Shown: piece by piece, positions 43,101 through 50,679 of the stretch
Numbering within the stretch: position 1 is the first letter of the stretch
Layout: each line of letters opens with the position of its first letter
From: Leifsonia sp. Root4
GTDB taxonomy: Bacteria > Actinomycetota > Actinomycetes > Actinomycetales > Microbacteriaceae
Reading direction: 5' to 3'
Length of the DNA: 64,000 nt
Assembly: GCF_001425085.1 (NCBI RefSeq)
Contig: NZ_LMDN01000001.1
Coordinates: 1,204,550-1,268,549 of the forward strand
Notes under the pieces: generated by a model
The model's input: only the letters and a program-made list of their open reading frames with translations
Database searches by the model: none
What the model was told of the DNA's origin: nothing
Program-made: the position numbers and the translations under genes

Positions 43101-44070
43101 GGTAGGAGACGACCTCCCCTGGGGCGACCGTCCCGGGACTCGTGATCGACTGTGACGGGTTCGGCACCGTGTTGCTCAACGTGACAGGGGCCGCATTCGC
43201 TGTGGCAGTCGCGCCCGCGGTGCTCGCGTCGATCGTCGCGGAGTTCTGCACCTGGAAGCCAGACGGGTAGTACTGGGCGGGGCTCGCTGTGGTGTAGCTA
43301 CTGCTGCCGCTGATGCCGTAGACGACGAGGAAGGTGCCGGCTGTGCCCGGGGTGAGCGTTCCGAGGCTCACGAGCTTGCCCGTCGTGTCGTTGCCACCGA
43401 TCGTGGCACCCAGGAACGGGGCTGTCCAGCTCGAGTACCGGAGCAAGGTGCCGACCTGAGCCGCTGGGAAGTAGGGGCTCGCCTGCGCCGGCGCCAGCTG
43501 CACCGTCACGTTCTCGCAGGCGGAGACCGCGCAGGAGTACGAGACGCGGTAGCCGACGTTGCCGCCGTGCAGATTGTAGGCGGCAGTCGTCTGTGGGTCG
43601 CCCGTCAGGTGGTCGACGGGGACGATCGCCGTGGTCAGCACCGCGGTTCCACCCGGAACCGACATCGCCACCGGCCCGTCGGCGCGCTGGGTCGGTGCGC
43701 CCTCGGCTGGCGGCGCCTCTGCAGGGCTCTCGGCAGCCGGAGCGTCTTGCGCGGGGACTTCCTCGGCCGGGACCTCCTCGACGGCTGCCTCTTCGGCCGG
43801 GATCTCCTCGGCTGGGATCTCCTCGGCTGGGGTCTCCTCGGCTGGGGTCAGCGTTGGCTCCCCTGCGTCCTCGACCGGGGGCGCCTCAACGGTGCCCTCC
43901 AATTGGGTGGCCGTCTGCACCTCCTCGGCGAGCGCAGGAAGTGTCGGGAGCGTGAATCCAGTGGCGATCAGGAGTGCCACAGCGACGCTCGCCACGATCT
44001 TCGTCCCGACCCGCCTGCCCTGCCTGTGGCGTGCGGTTCGGCCCGTCAAGGTCGTGAAGAAGGTACTCAC
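37198..44070 (-). CDS. Giant multi-repeat cell-surface protein (DUF11/DUF7507-type repeats)
   Basis: This secreted protein of about 2290 residues starts with a signal peptide (KIVASVAVALLIATGF, then PALAEEV). A Pro/Glu/Ala-rich stretch of about 80 residues with PAEE-type units follows, likely a cell-wall-spanning segment. Residues about 135-1165 are beta-rich with DUF11-like parts. A clear DUF11 domain (VGQEVTYTVTVTNPLDF) comes next, then eight repeats of about 115 residues (the eighth divergent). The tail has LAHSG, a helix and IRRRR, a LAxTG-like sorting signal. GTG 44070 is preferred (AGGA eight bases upstream); GTG 44085 is possible. It follows a small lipoprotein gene by 20 bases, so both are co-transcribed. 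Likely a wall-attached adhesin or stalk. Confidence 0.85.
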   Translation of the reverse strand: MSTFFTTLTGRTARHRQGRRVGTKIVASVAVALLIATGFTLPTLPALAEEVQTATQLEGTVEAPPVEDAGEPTLTPAEETPAEEIPAEEIPAEEAAVEEVPAEEVPAQDAPAAESPAEAPPAEGAPTQRADGPVAMSVPGGTAVLTTAIVPVDHLTGDPQTTAAYNLHGGNVGYRVSYSCAVSACENVTVQLAPAQASPYFPAAQVGTLLRYSSWTAPFLGATIGGNDTTGKLVSLGTLTPGTAGTFLVVYGISGSSSYTTASPAQYYPSGFQVQNSATIDASTAGATATANAAPVTLSNTVPNPSQSITSPGTVAPGEVVSYRVYMGSGAFIPAGSGRIAGTPELVGAGSYVVVDQLPAEAEYVSSNGGGVYDAATHTVTWAVGSEAAPTQNTVGGWGSSAQSGWVTRGEYSPRTVSIRYPGTRFAAATNGCEFTQSVSHTVTSTLTYLDTARTVKSVSGSMAHTVSCYLPFGAATVAKDSTNSASSGATRLVNVPKTDTPNAFYWAVETVNRGNVSGVAVVTDNTLDQANAPVHRINTTVTSPAPTIAYRYVCQTADPVTGLSDVSGSAQSTDISLTTAQRAAGCRYASAEVTSGPIAPNRVSPSDPTAGTPFRVHYNYTVNKDAPIGQDRTNTAAATMAYPNQSVADVPLAPVSRTIRFRATPVVQPPGTPKPAFAASFAAAAVVDGGGAVVPGRSVTFAVRGTTANIPADVTITPEYVFLAPAGWVITPGSASFPTGSVPAGVDFSYRTVTIAGMDRQLVVAKWPNDVAFGSNGTWPTMTVIGSPTTAVAPGTTSVANAWMGDSRETYDNVAANYGGAQQNTADVAADGATAQWFASAAQNVLVSSSDGLVVLKEICLPDAGAADGCDWIADPSRAVPVPVDAASIKYRISLQNTGNTALGSVVAYDVLPYIGDTGLIPSTAATPRGSDFTQTLTGVSDVSTKLTLAYSASTNPARPEVSPAGVDNDWSAALAGKQAIRASVNGTLAANQVVSFTYTAAVGAGATADSTACNSVAVASDRTLPSEPQAVCATTAEADLEAGGVATVDVQLGRPSVFPFTFDNLGGSQSAPAGVAVAVPAGATVTGAPSGWSCTSVFPVVGPATLDCAPPASLEKNTPIPFDLPVIVTTSGIAIIATVTGAMVDPDEGNNAHTITAPTAAAAAGSLGVVKSDGVGAVVVGQEVTYTVTVTNPLDFESLRDVAVADTLPAGVQFVSATAGGALAGGVVTWTIPSIGPAADAVVAVTVQVLDSAANSIVNTVSASALDPGFPSATLSASGTDTDAVDRLTLTKTGARAGSASPKPGDVVTYTFVATNSGGGVLSGVRLADAMPGLSAITVLSWPALPGYLGAGQSVTARATYTLTAADVDAGALSNTASVTGTSTGGGNATASATEDITLLGTPAISLVKTAALGSPVPNSADPVNYTFTVTNTGNVSLSGIAISDQLAGLSTITFGTWPGTPGTLAAGQTVTASATFALGTANIDHGSLVNTATATGTPPAGASVSSTDDVTTLLPANAALTLEKSGMQADPFGTVAGDTITYTFVATNAGNVTLSGVAIADPLSGLSALSYAWPGTAGVLAPGDSVTATATYVTTQDDVDAGGVNNTATVTGTGADSSTASAIDSTSVPIPADPRLTLEKSGTVASAMPAPGDEVAYSFEVENTGSITVTDVAITDGLDGLSAIQYGAWPGVDGRLAPGERVMATASYALTQADIDLGRVDNTATASGMAPGDDPVSTIDSATVNLLGAPAITFSKTGDIGSGIPVAGDPVDYSFEIRNSGNVTLSGVGITDDLVGLSEITYGTWPTSTGVLAPGQLVTATASYAITQADLDLGTVVNDATAAGTGARGGPAAADDGVTIALPAGPAITLDKSVALDATGDPVAGATVTFGFEVRNAGNITVSGITLLDDMPQLSAVEFGAWPDAVGVLAPGETVTATAGYTLTQGDLDAGTVFNDATVSATPARGDLDAAVDSVTLVLPAAPALAFTKTVELADAASPVAGQDARFVFEIENTGNTTVSGIAIADEFDGLSAIVFGSWPGDDDVLAPGETVSASAGYRLTQADIDAGEILNRATVSGTPARGGALKVEATVTAALVPVPGLTIVKNAEAQDANGDGFANPGERIGYTFEVANTGNVTLRDVVVNDPKVSGIPVIDSIAPGQSVTVAADDYIVTAADGTAGSVVNTATASARTPDSSAVDAAASTTTTKAGLVPDVPGKPDVPGNPVVPGPGEPGTPDAPDVLTGVSGLAHSGFTGGAIALVAGILVLAGAGLLGILVIRRRRSSIG
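37770..40205 (-). repeat. Eight protein-level repeats (DUF7507-type), each about 345 bp
   Basis: Each unit reads like LTLEKSG...PGD.VTYTFVATNAGNVTLSGV, then a DxL.GLS.I.Y..WPG..G.LAPG segment and ATATY..TQADVDAG..NTATVTGT. The eighth unit has lost the WPG segment and runs into a Pro-rich stem (VPGKPDVPGNPVVPGPGEP) before the sorting tail. The same repeat type is less regular in the neighbour giant protein. Confidence 0.85.
43745..43860 (-). repeat. Low-complexity Pro/Ala/Glu-coding repeats
   Basis: Approximate 15-bp units such as TCTCCTCGGCTGGGA recur, encoding PAEE-type motifs near the N-terminus of the 2290-residue protein. The unit is a multiple of three, so length changes would be in frame. 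Confidence 0.8.
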
Positions 44071-44090
44071 AATGCGATCCTGCACTCTCG

Positions 44091-44411
44091 TTACTTCGGC
44101 TCGTCGGCAACGGCGATGTCGACCGTGAAGTCGTCACCGCCGGCGGGGTTGATGAATCGGATGCGCGCGTCGTGGGTGCTCGCGGTCGCGGGGTCTGTGA
44201 CGGTGCACGACGTCTCTGCACCGTCGGCGGTGTCGATGACATCCGTGCCGCAGTCGACGAGCGGGCGTACGTCGATCGTGCGCTCGATTGTCTCTGCGAT
44301 GACGTCAGAGACCGTCGATGGCGACGCCGAGGTCGCCGGCACGCATCCAACGAGCAGGACCGCGAGCGCGCCTCCGACCGCGGCGGACGCGGCCCTCGTG
44401 CCGAAATGCAT
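44091..44411 (-). CDS. Small lipoprotein with DUF4333-like domain
   Basis: The protein of 106 residues has a lipobox LVGC, making Cys23 the lipidated residue. The mature part of about 80 residues has two Cys (VDCGTDVIDTADGAETSCTVTD), a pattern close to the actinobacterial DUF4333 family. ATG 44411 has GGGAG five bases upstream; longer upstream reading is not lipoprotein-like. It ends 20 bases before the giant surface-protein gene and should be exposed on the outer face of the membrane. Function unknown; a chaperone or anchor for its giant neighbour is only a guess. Confidence 0.7.
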   Translation of the reverse strand: MHFGTRAASAAVGGALAVLLVGCVPATSASPSTVSDVIAETIERTIDVRPLVDCGTDVIDTADGAETSCTVTDPATASTHDARIRFINPAGGDDFTVDIAVADEPK

Positions 44412-44600
44412 TCTTCTCCCAAGCTTCGCCCCGCGCGGCTGCAGACGCACTCCTGCACACCGGCCGCGCGCAGGGGTACGAGTCCATCAAGCCCGACGCC
44501 GCAGGGCAGATGCCAGCCGCGAGCCGACGATCGGGCACAAATGGTTTCGCACTTGGTACCGGGGTGGCACCGGAGGCGCCGGAATCACCCCCAGACGGGG

Positions 44601-47219
44601 CTAGCGGGAACCGGCAGTGAGGAGTCCCAGTTGGTGCGCGCGTGCCAACGCGGCGCGCCTATCGTGCACGCCGAGCTTCGCGTACGCGCTCGCCGCCTGC
44701 TTCTTGACCGTGTTGACTGAGACGGTGAGCGCAGCGGCGATCTCCGAGAACGCGTCGGTGTGCACGAGCTGTGCGAGCACCACCTGCTCGCGCTCCGTGA
44801 GCGAGATGAGCGAGGCCCGACGCGGGAATACACTCCGGAACCCGTCAAGGCGCTCGTGCACACTGGGCGGCAGCCGGATGCCGGCAAGCTCCAGCACTGC
44901 GTCGCGTTCCTCGCGGGAAATGGCGAGGTAGGGCGTCAGCGTCTTCGCGTGGGCAGCCAGGGCATGGGCGCGTCGGCACGACCGCGCGGCGCCTTCAGAA
45001 TCACCCAGGCGCATCTCGGCAACCGCGCCGATCAGCAACAGCTCAATGCGATCGCGCAGTGACGTCTCCGTCGCCCACACCGCCGACGCCGCGAGCTTCT
45101 GGGCCGCGTCGTCCCTGCCGGCGATGAGGCGCAGGCGGGCGGCCTGCACGATGAGTGGGGAGCCATTGCGCTCGGACGCGGCGATCCGCTGTTCCGCCCG
45201 GTTGAGCTCCCCCATCGAAAGCAGGAGCTCGATCGCGGCTCGGTCCAGCAGGGAGCGGGCGACCCCATCGCCCTGGAGCACCTCGGCGTGCACGCGCACG
45301 AACTGCTCCAGCCGCGCGAGCATCACCATCGGCTCGCCGACGAGCAGGGCGTGGCGGGCAGCCGCATCGGCGACGAACGCCCACATCTCGATCGGCTGGG
45401 CGGCATCACCGATCTCCTCCAGCAACGCTGACGCGGCATCCGTCTCGAATGCGTCGAGCGCACGGTGCACCTGGGCGATCCGGGCGGGTATCGCGATCAG
45501 GCGGTCGGTCCAGCTGCCGGAGGTCGCAAAGCCCTGGTGCGTGCCGAGCCAGCTCTGGGCGTCGCCCGCTTCGCCGGACAGCGTGTGGATCAGGGCAAGC
45601 TGCGCCGCGGCGTTCGACGCCACCAACTCGTTGCCCTCCGTCTGTGCCAGCTCAAAGGCGCGGAGCGAGAGCTGCTGGGCAGCAGTATGGTCACCGCTCA
45701 ACAGCGCCGTCATGCTCCACTGGAACAGAAACCACGCCGTCGGCTCGGCCCTCCACCCCACGTCGCCCCGCGCGCGGCGCAGGCCCAGCTCGGTGTCAAG
45801 GCGGTTGGCGAGTTCCAGCGCCGCCTTCACACGCCCGCTACCGCGCAACGACACGACGGCCGCCGCGGTCACCGCGGAGAGCTCGGCGGCGGAGCTGAAC
45901 CCCGCCAGATCGGCGAGCCCATCCTTGCCCGCCGCCATGTACCTGCGCAGCAGCGCTCGGCCATTGTCGGTGTCAGGATCACTCACCCACGGTTCGAGCA
46001 TGCTTGCGGCGAAACCGAGGCCGGGGTGAGCGTCTTGGGCGTGCTGCGGGATCGTCGAGACGGCCGCCATCACGTCGCGCGATCCGGCCAGCGACATCGC
46101 AAGGGCGCGTTCGCTGACGATTTGGTTCAGCAGCGGCCAGTCGGAACCGGTGCGCGCATGGTGCACGGACGCGGCGAAGCTCGCTTCCCTCTGCGACAGG
46201 CGGTAGTGCCTGGCGAGCGCTCTGTGAGCCGCCTGGAACTCGAGCGGGTGGCCGGCTTCGAACTCCTGCACCAGCACGCGGCGGATCAGGGTCGGAAGGC
46301 GCCAGGCCGGCTCGCCCCCGTCCTCCATGCTGTCATCCGCCCGCTCAAGCAGCCCGACGAGGTGCAGCCTATCGACGAGCTCGACGGATGTCATGGCTGA
46401 GCCCGAATGCGTTTCATCACCCCGCTCTTCGCCCCACTGCGACAGCAGAGCGGTGACCACGCCGAGCGTGACGGCGTGCGGTACGGCGGCCCGGAATGCC
46501 ATATCCCTGTTCTGCCCGTCGCCGAGCTGTGGCAGCACCGAGTTGCGCAGAAATCGGCTCGCCGCATCGGGCGAGAGCGAAGTCGCGCCAACCGCCGTGT
46601 CATCGAGAACCAGCTGCATCACGCGCAGCCAGCCGCCGGTGAGTGAGCGCAGCTCCGCCATGCGGTCTTGGGCCACCTCGTGGCCCCAGGCATCGGCGAA
46701 GGCGGACATCTCGTCGGCACTGGCCGTGAGTTCGCGCCCAGTCAGCACCTGCATGTCGATTCGACGCCCGTCTGCTGCCGCTCGAATCGGATGCACGCGA
46801 CGAGAGCACACCACCAACTGCAGAGTTGGCAGCCGCTCGAGCAGGGCGAGGAGCGCGTTCACGGCGTCGGGTGAGTCGATGTGGTCGGCGTCGTCGATTA
46901 CAACGAGCACGGGGGCTGCCCCGCGCTCCGCGTGCTCGATCCCTCGGTGCAGACGAGCGAGCACCGCATCGACGGAGTTCATCGAGGAGTCTGCATCGGC
47001 CCAGTCGACAACGGTCCCTGCCGCTTCGAGGTCACGCGCCCAGCTCCCGATCAGCTGCGTCTTGCCGTAGCCCGCGAAAGCCTGCACGAGGGTGAGCGCC
47101 GCCAAGCGGTTGAGCCTGCTCACCAAGGCCGGCCGTGGAACGCTGCGGGCCGCCAAACGGGGCAGTGTGGCGCATCCCCGCTCCGAAGTGCGGGCGCACA
47201 TGCTAGCGGAGTCTTGCAC
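44601..47219 (-). CDS. MalT/LuxR-type ATP-dependent transcriptional regulator
   Basis: This large STAND-type regulator of about 872 residues has the N-terminal LPRLAARSVPRPALVSRL entry typical of MalT-like proteins. The P-loop is AFAGYGKTQLIG and the Walker B-like strand is VLVVIDDADHI. A long helical TPR-like middle follows. The C-terminal LuxR helix-turn-helix is LTEREQVVLAQLVHTDAFSEIAAALTVSVNTVKKQAASAYAKLGV. Such proteins usually activate transcription on binding a sugar or other signal. GTG 47219 was chosen for GGGAAG eight bases before it; ATG 47201 is also possible. It is the nearest regulator to the lipoprotein/giant-protein unit downstream. Confidence 0.88.
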   Translation of the reverse strand: MQDSASMCARTSERGCATLPRLAARSVPRPALVSRLNRLAALTLVQAFAGYGKTQLIGSWARDLEAAGTVVDWADADSSMNSVDAVLARLHRGIEHAERGAAPVLVVIDDADHIDSPDAVNALLALLERLPTLQLVVCSRRVHPIRAAADGRRIDMQVLTGRELTASADEMSAFADAWGHEVAQDRMAELRSLTGGWLRVMQLVLDDTAVGATSLSPDAASRFLRNSVLPQLGDGQNRDMAFRAAVPHAVTLGVVTALLSQWGEERGDETHSGSAMTSVELVDRLHLVGLLERADDSMEDGGEPAWRLPTLIRRVLVQEFEAGHPLEFQAAHRALARHYRLSQREASFAASVHHARTGSDWPLLNQIVSERALAMSLAGSRDVMAAVSTIPQHAQDAHPGLGFAASMLEPWVSDPDTDNGRALLRRYMAAGKDGLADLAGFSSAAELSAVTAAAVVSLRGSGRVKAALELANRLDTELGLRRARGDVGWRAEPTAWFLFQWSMTALLSGDHTAAQQLSLRAFELAQTEGNELVASNAAAQLALIHTLSGEAGDAQSWLGTHQGFATSGSWTDRLIAIPARIAQVHRALDAFETDAASALLEEIGDAAQPIEMWAFVADAAARHALLVGEPMVMLARLEQFVRVHAEVLQGDGVARSLLDRAAIELLLSMGELNRAEQRIAASERNGSPLIVQAARLRLIAGRDDAAQKLAASAVWATETSLRDRIELLLIGAVAEMRLGDSEGAARSCRRAHALAAHAKTLTPYLAISREERDAVLELAGIRLPPSVHERLDGFRSVFPRRASLISLTEREQVVLAQLVHTDAFSEIAAALTVSVNTVKKQAASAYAKLGVHDRRAALARAHQLGLLTAGSR

Positions 47220-47397
47220 TGATGGGTCTTCCCGACTTTCACTGAACTGCCACAGAATGCATAGCTGAATGCACTGCGACCGCCACAGCATGCTTCGGGA
47301 ATAGCTCGGGCGGTCTGCCACGTGCTGCCCATAGTAGCGGGAATGCGAGCCGCTCAGCGGGCCCCGGCCGAGCCGGAAGCATGAGGAGCAGTTAACT

Positions 47398-47441
47398 TTT
47401 AGGTGCGCCTAAATTTTGCTATCTTTTAGGCATGCCTCAAA
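47398..47441 (+). promoter_or_regulatory. Two metal-regulator (MntR/DtxR-type) boxes and a leaderless promoter of mntH
   Basis: Box 1, TTTAGGTGCGCCTAAA (47398-47413), has six-base symmetric arms. Box 2, centred on AGGCATGCCT (47428-47437) with flanking T and A runs, covers the start codon. A TATCTT -10 box (47420-47425) lies between, seven bases before the ATG, so the transcript would begin at the ATG. Manganese-loaded MntR bound at both boxes would shut the promoter. Confidence 0.65.
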
Positions 47442-48694
47442 AACTCGACGACGAGCCGACACTCACCACCCGGCGTGGCGTGATCCCGCCGCAGCACCGC
47501 ATCCTGTGGTTGCTCGGGCCAGCCCTCGTCGCCGGCGTCGCCTACCTCGACCCCGGCAACGTCGCGAGCAACATGACCGCCGGCGCCCAGTACGGCTACC
47601 TGCTGGTGTGGGTGGTCGTCGCCGGCAATGTGATGGCCTGGCTGATCCAGTACCTCTCCGCCAAGCTGGGGATCGTCACGGGCAAGAGCCTGCCGCAGCT
47701 GCTCGGCAGCGGCATCCGCAACCGCCATGCCCGCCGCGCATACTGGCTGCAGGCCGAGCTCGTCGCCATGGCCACCGACCTCGCCGAGATCATCGGCGGC
47801 GCGGTCGCCCTGAACCTGCTGTTCAACCTCCCGCTGATCTGGGGCGGCGTGATCACCGGCACCGTGTCGATGGTGATGCTCGCGGTGCAGACGCGGCGCG
47901 GGCCCCGGGTGTTCGAGCGCGTCATCATCGGCCTGCTCGCGATCATCGCGATCGGCTTCAGTGCCGGGGTGTTCATCAGCCCGCCGGATGCCGGCAGCGT
48001 GCTCGGCGGCATGGTGCCACGATTCGAGGGCACCAACTCGGTGCTGCTGGCCGCGTCGATCCTCGGCGCGACCATCATGCCGCACGCCATCTACGCCCAC
48101 TCGGCCCTCGCGCGCGACCGCTTCGAGGTGCGCGCATCCGGCCTCACCACGAAGCGACTGCTCACCGCGACCCGCTGGGACGTCTCGATCGCGATGGTCA
48201 TCGCCGGCAGCGTGAACCTCTGCATCCTGCTGCTCGCCGCCGCGAACCTGCAGGGTGTCGAGGGCACCGACAGCCTGGAGGGCGCGTACGCGGCGCTCGA
48301 AGACTCCATGGGAATGGTCGTCGCGACCCTCTTCGCGGTCGGGCTGCTCGCCTCCGGGCTCGCCTCGACCTCGGTCGGCGCGTACGCCGGCGCCGAGATC
48401 ATGCACGGACTGCTGCACATCCGGGTGCCGTTGCTGGCTCGGCGCCTCGTCACGCTGATTCCGGCGCTGCTGATCCTCGGCAGCGGCTTCGATCCCACCC
48501 AGGCGCTCGTGCTCAGCCAGGTGGTGCTCTCCTTCGGAATCCCGTTCGCGCTCGTGCCGCTGGTCTGGCTGACCGCGAAGGCCGGCGTGCTCGGCGAGTA
48601 CCGCAACCGCTGGATGACGACCGCGGCTGGCGTGACGGCATCCGTTCTGCTCATCGCGCTGAACGTGACACTGCTGGTGCTGCTGTTCGGCTGA
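47432..48694 (+). CDS. mntH: NRAMP-family manganese/iron transporter
   Basis: The 420-residue membrane protein has about 11 helices and imports Mn2+ or Fe2+ with protons. The metal site is clear: DPGNVASNMTAGAQYG in helix 1 (Asp and Asn) and the ATIMPHAIYAH motif in helix 6 (Met, His). The helix 1-3 region AWLIQYLSAKLGIVTGKSLPQ is typical. The ATG at 47432 has no ribosome site and lies at the predicted transcript start. It is followed by four short repeats and the MntR-type gene. Confidence 0.95.
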   Translation: MPQKLDDEPTLTTRRGVIPPQHRILWLLGPALVAGVAYLDPGNVASNMTAGAQYGYLLVWVVVAGNVMAWLIQYLSAKLGIVTGKSLPQLLGSGIRNRHARRAYWLQAELVAMATDLAEIIGGAVALNLLFNLPLIWGGVITGTVSMVMLAVQTRRGPRVFERVIIGLLAIIAIGFSAGVFISPPDAGSVLGGMVPRFEGTNSVLLAASILGATIMPHAIYAHSALARDRFEVRASGLTTKRLLTATRWDVSIAMVIAGSVNLCILLLAAANLQGVEGTDSLEGAYAALEDSMGMVVATLFAVGLLASGLASTSVGAYAGAEIMHGLLHIRVPLLARRLVTLIPALLILGSGFDPTQALVLSQVVLSFGIPFALVPLVWLTAKAGVLGEYRNRWMTTAAGVTASVLLIALNVTLLVLLFG

Positions 48695-48708
48695 TTTCGA
48701 CCCCCGCT

Positions 48709-48808
48709 GGTTGAGCCTGTCGAAACCGCGAAGCGGGTTGAGCCTGTCGAAACCGCGAAGCGGGTTGAGCCTGTCGAAACCGCGAAGCGGGTTGAGCCTG
48801 TCGAAACC
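48709..48808 (-). repeat. Four tandem copies of a 27-bp repeat between mntH and mntR
   Basis: GGTTGAGCCTGTCGAAACC occurs at 48709-48727, 48736-48754, 48763-48781 and 48790-48808, separated by CGCGAAGC. It is the reverse complement of the 19-mer copies found at 319, 469 and 596. The array takes up most of the 136-base gap and ends ten bases before the -10 box of mntR. Confidence 0.95.
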
Positions 48809-48830
48809 CCTGCGGGCTACTCTTGATCAA

Positions 48831-49484
48831 ATGCCAGCCACGACTCCCGCCGTTGAGGACTACCTCAAGACCATCTACGCCCACACCGAGTGGCAGCCGG
48901 AGCCGATCACGCCCTCCGCGCTGGCGGGGAAGCTCGGCATTGCTCCCAGTTCGGTCACCGAGATGGTCAAGAAGCTCGCAGCGCTCGGGCTCGTCACGCA
49001 CGTGCCGTACGGTGCCGTGCGCCTCAACGAACTCGGCACCGCCCGTGCACTCGAGGTCGTGCGCAGGCACCGCCTGATCGAGACCTGGCTGGTCAACGAG
49101 ATGGGCTACACCTGGGACACCGTCCACGACGAGGCCGAGGTGCTTGAGCACGCGCTCAGCGACCGCCTGCTCGAGGCCATCGACGCTCGCCTCGGCCACC
49201 CCCGCCGCGACCCGCACGGCGACCCGATTCCGGCCGCCGACGGGAGCCTGCTGCGCCCCGACGCCGTCCTCCTGGCCGCCGCAACCGCGGGGAGCCGCGG
49301 CGCCGTGGTGCGCATCAGCGACCGCGACCCCGCCGTGCTGCGCCTGCTGACCGAGAACGCCATCGGCCTCGACACGGTGCTTGAGCTCGCGGATGCCGGC
49401 GTGCTCCTGCCGGACGGCAACACCCTCGCGCTGAGCGCCGACGCCCTCGCCAGCATCTGGATCAGCACGGAACCGCGCGCCTGA
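48831..49484 (+). CDS. mntR: MntR/DtxR-family metal-dependent transcriptional regulator
   Basis: The 217-residue protein has the DtxR N-terminal helix-turn-helix (AVEDYLKTIYAHTEWQPEPITPSALAGKLGIAPSSVTEMVKKLAALGLV). The metal-binding/dimerisation region follows (VVRRHRLIETWLVNEMGYTWDTVHDEAEVLEHALSDRLLEAIDARLGHP). A C-terminal FeoA/SH3-like segment ends the protein. It senses Mn2+ (or Fe2+) and should act on the boxes before mntH. A TACTCT -10 box lies seven bases before the ATG with no ribosome site, so this gene may also be leaderless. Confidence 0.92.
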   Translation: MPATTPAVEDYLKTIYAHTEWQPEPITPSALAGKLGIAPSSVTEMVKKLAALGLVTHVPYGAVRLNELGTARALEVVRRHRLIETWLVNEMGYTWDTVHDEAEVLEHALSDRLLEAIDARLGHPRRDPHGDPIPAADGSLLRPDAVLLAAATAGSRGAVVRISDRDPAVLRLLTENAIGLDTVLELADAGVLLPDGNTLALSADALASIWISTEPRA

Positions 49485-49580
49485 GCCGCAGCCTGCCGTC
49501 GCTCGAAACGCAGCCGACCTGACCTCGTAACCTGAGCGCCGCGCATCCGCCCTAGGCTGGTGCGTGAGGAAAGGTTGTCC

Positions 49581-50378
49581 ATGGCTCGTCGCGACGAAAT
49601 CGAATGCTGGCTCACCGATATGGATGGCGTGCTTGTGCACGAGAACCACCCGCTCCCGGGAGCAGCCGAGCTGCTCGAGCAGTGGCGCACCCAGGGCAAC
49701 CCCTACCTGGTGCTCACCAACAACTCCATCTTCACGCCGCGCGACCTGAGCGCGCGTCTCCGCGCCTCCGGCCTCAACGTGCCGGAGGATTCCATCTGGA
49801 CCAGCGCCCTGGCCACGGCGGCATTCCTCAAGTCTCAGATCCCCGGCGGCAGCGCCTTCGTCATCGGCGAGGCCGGCATCACGACCGCCCTGCACGAGGC
49901 CGGCTTCATCATGACCGAGACGAACCCCGACTACGTCGTCGTCGGCGAGACGCGCAACTACTCCTTCGAGGCGATCACCAAGGCGATCCGCCTGATCGGC
50001 GCCGGCGCCCGCTTCATTGCCACCAACCCGGATGCCACCGGCCCCAGCGCCGACGGCCCGATGCCCGCTACGGGCGCCATCGCCGCCCTCATCACCAAGG
50101 CCACCGGCATGGAGCCCTACATCGTCGGCAAGCCGAACCCGATGATGTTCCGCTCGGCGATGAACAAGATCGGCGCGCACTCGGAGAACACCGCGATGAT
50201 CGGTGACCGCATGGACACCGACATCGTCGCCGGCATCGAGGCGGGGCTGCACACGATCCTCGTGCTCACCGGCATCAGCGACGACGCGGAGATCAACCGC
50301 TACCCGTTCCGCCCGGACGAGGTGCTCGCCGGCGTGCACGAGCTGGTGCACCCGGAGCCGCTGGAGACAGAGCTCTAG
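49581..50378 (+). CDS. HAD-family phosphatase, NagD-like (subclass IIA)
   Basis: The 265-residue phosphohydrolase shows all four HAD motifs: DMDGVLVHE (I), VLTNNS (II), the Lys of [11 protein letters not shown] (III) and [14 protein letters not shown] (IV). A type IIA cap ([20 protein letters not shown]) sits between II and III. It cleaves a small phosphorylated metabolite; NagD-type enzymes act on nucleotides or sugar phosphates, but the substrate is not readable here. ATG 49581 has GAGGAAAGG seven bases upstream; a TAGGCT -10-like box lies at 49553-49558. Confidence 0.92.
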   Translation: MARRDEIECWLTDMDGVLVHENHPLPGAAELLEQWRTQGNPYLVLTNNSIFTPRDLSARLRASGLNVPEDSIWTSALATAAFLKSQIPGGSAFVIGEAGITTALHEAGFIMTETNPDYVVVGETRNYSFEAITKAIRLIGAGARFIATNPDATGPSADGPMPATGAIAALITKATGMEPYIVGKPNPMMFRSAMNKIGAHSENTAMIGDRMDTDIVAGIEAGLHTILVLTGISDDAEINRYPFRPDEVLAGVHELVHPEPLETEL

Positions 50379-50459
50379 CCCGAGCTCCGGAGCGGCCCGT
50401 CCAGGCGAGACGCTCAGGGCTTCGCGTGCGTCGCTGCTCCTTCGTCGCTGCGGCGCTCG

Positions 50460-50491
50460 CTCAAGCCAGCGTGCATTCACGCTGGCTTGAG
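50460..50491. other. Perfect 14-bp stem-loop in the 300-base gap after the HAD gene
   Basis: CTCAAGCCAGCGTG (50460-50473) and its exact complement (50478-50491) flank CATT. Shorter complementary blocks (GCTGCTCC and GGAGCAGC) extend the fold. No gene was seen from 50379 to 50679; the gap holds this hairpin and the terminator at 50601-50653. Confidence 0.65.
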
Positions 50492-50600
50492 GGAGCAGCC
50501 GAGGAACGAGGCCGCCCCCGAAGCCCTGAGCGGATCCGCGACCATGGTGGCGCCGACATCCGGCGCGGCCTCGCTGATGCGGCGCCTCACCGCACAAAAA

Positions 50601-50653
50601 ACAGGAGCAGAGCTCCGGCGAGCCCCCTACGGCTTCGCCGGAGCTCTGCTCCT
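50601..50653 (-). terminator. Terminator of the peptide importer operon
   Basis: Two 20-base arms (50601-50620, 50634-50653) are exact complements around a 13-base loop. Six A residues precede it, read as a T-run on the minus strand, and GTTTTC follows on the plus strand, so it can also stop transcription coming from the HAD gene side. Confidence 0.9.
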
Positions 50654-50679
50654 GCGTTTTCTCCGGCGCTGCCCCCGGC

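Noticed and set aside
48709-48808. Regular repeats that might look like a small CRISPR array
   Set aside because: The sequences between the repeat units are identical and only eight bases long, not unique spacers, and no cas gene is near.
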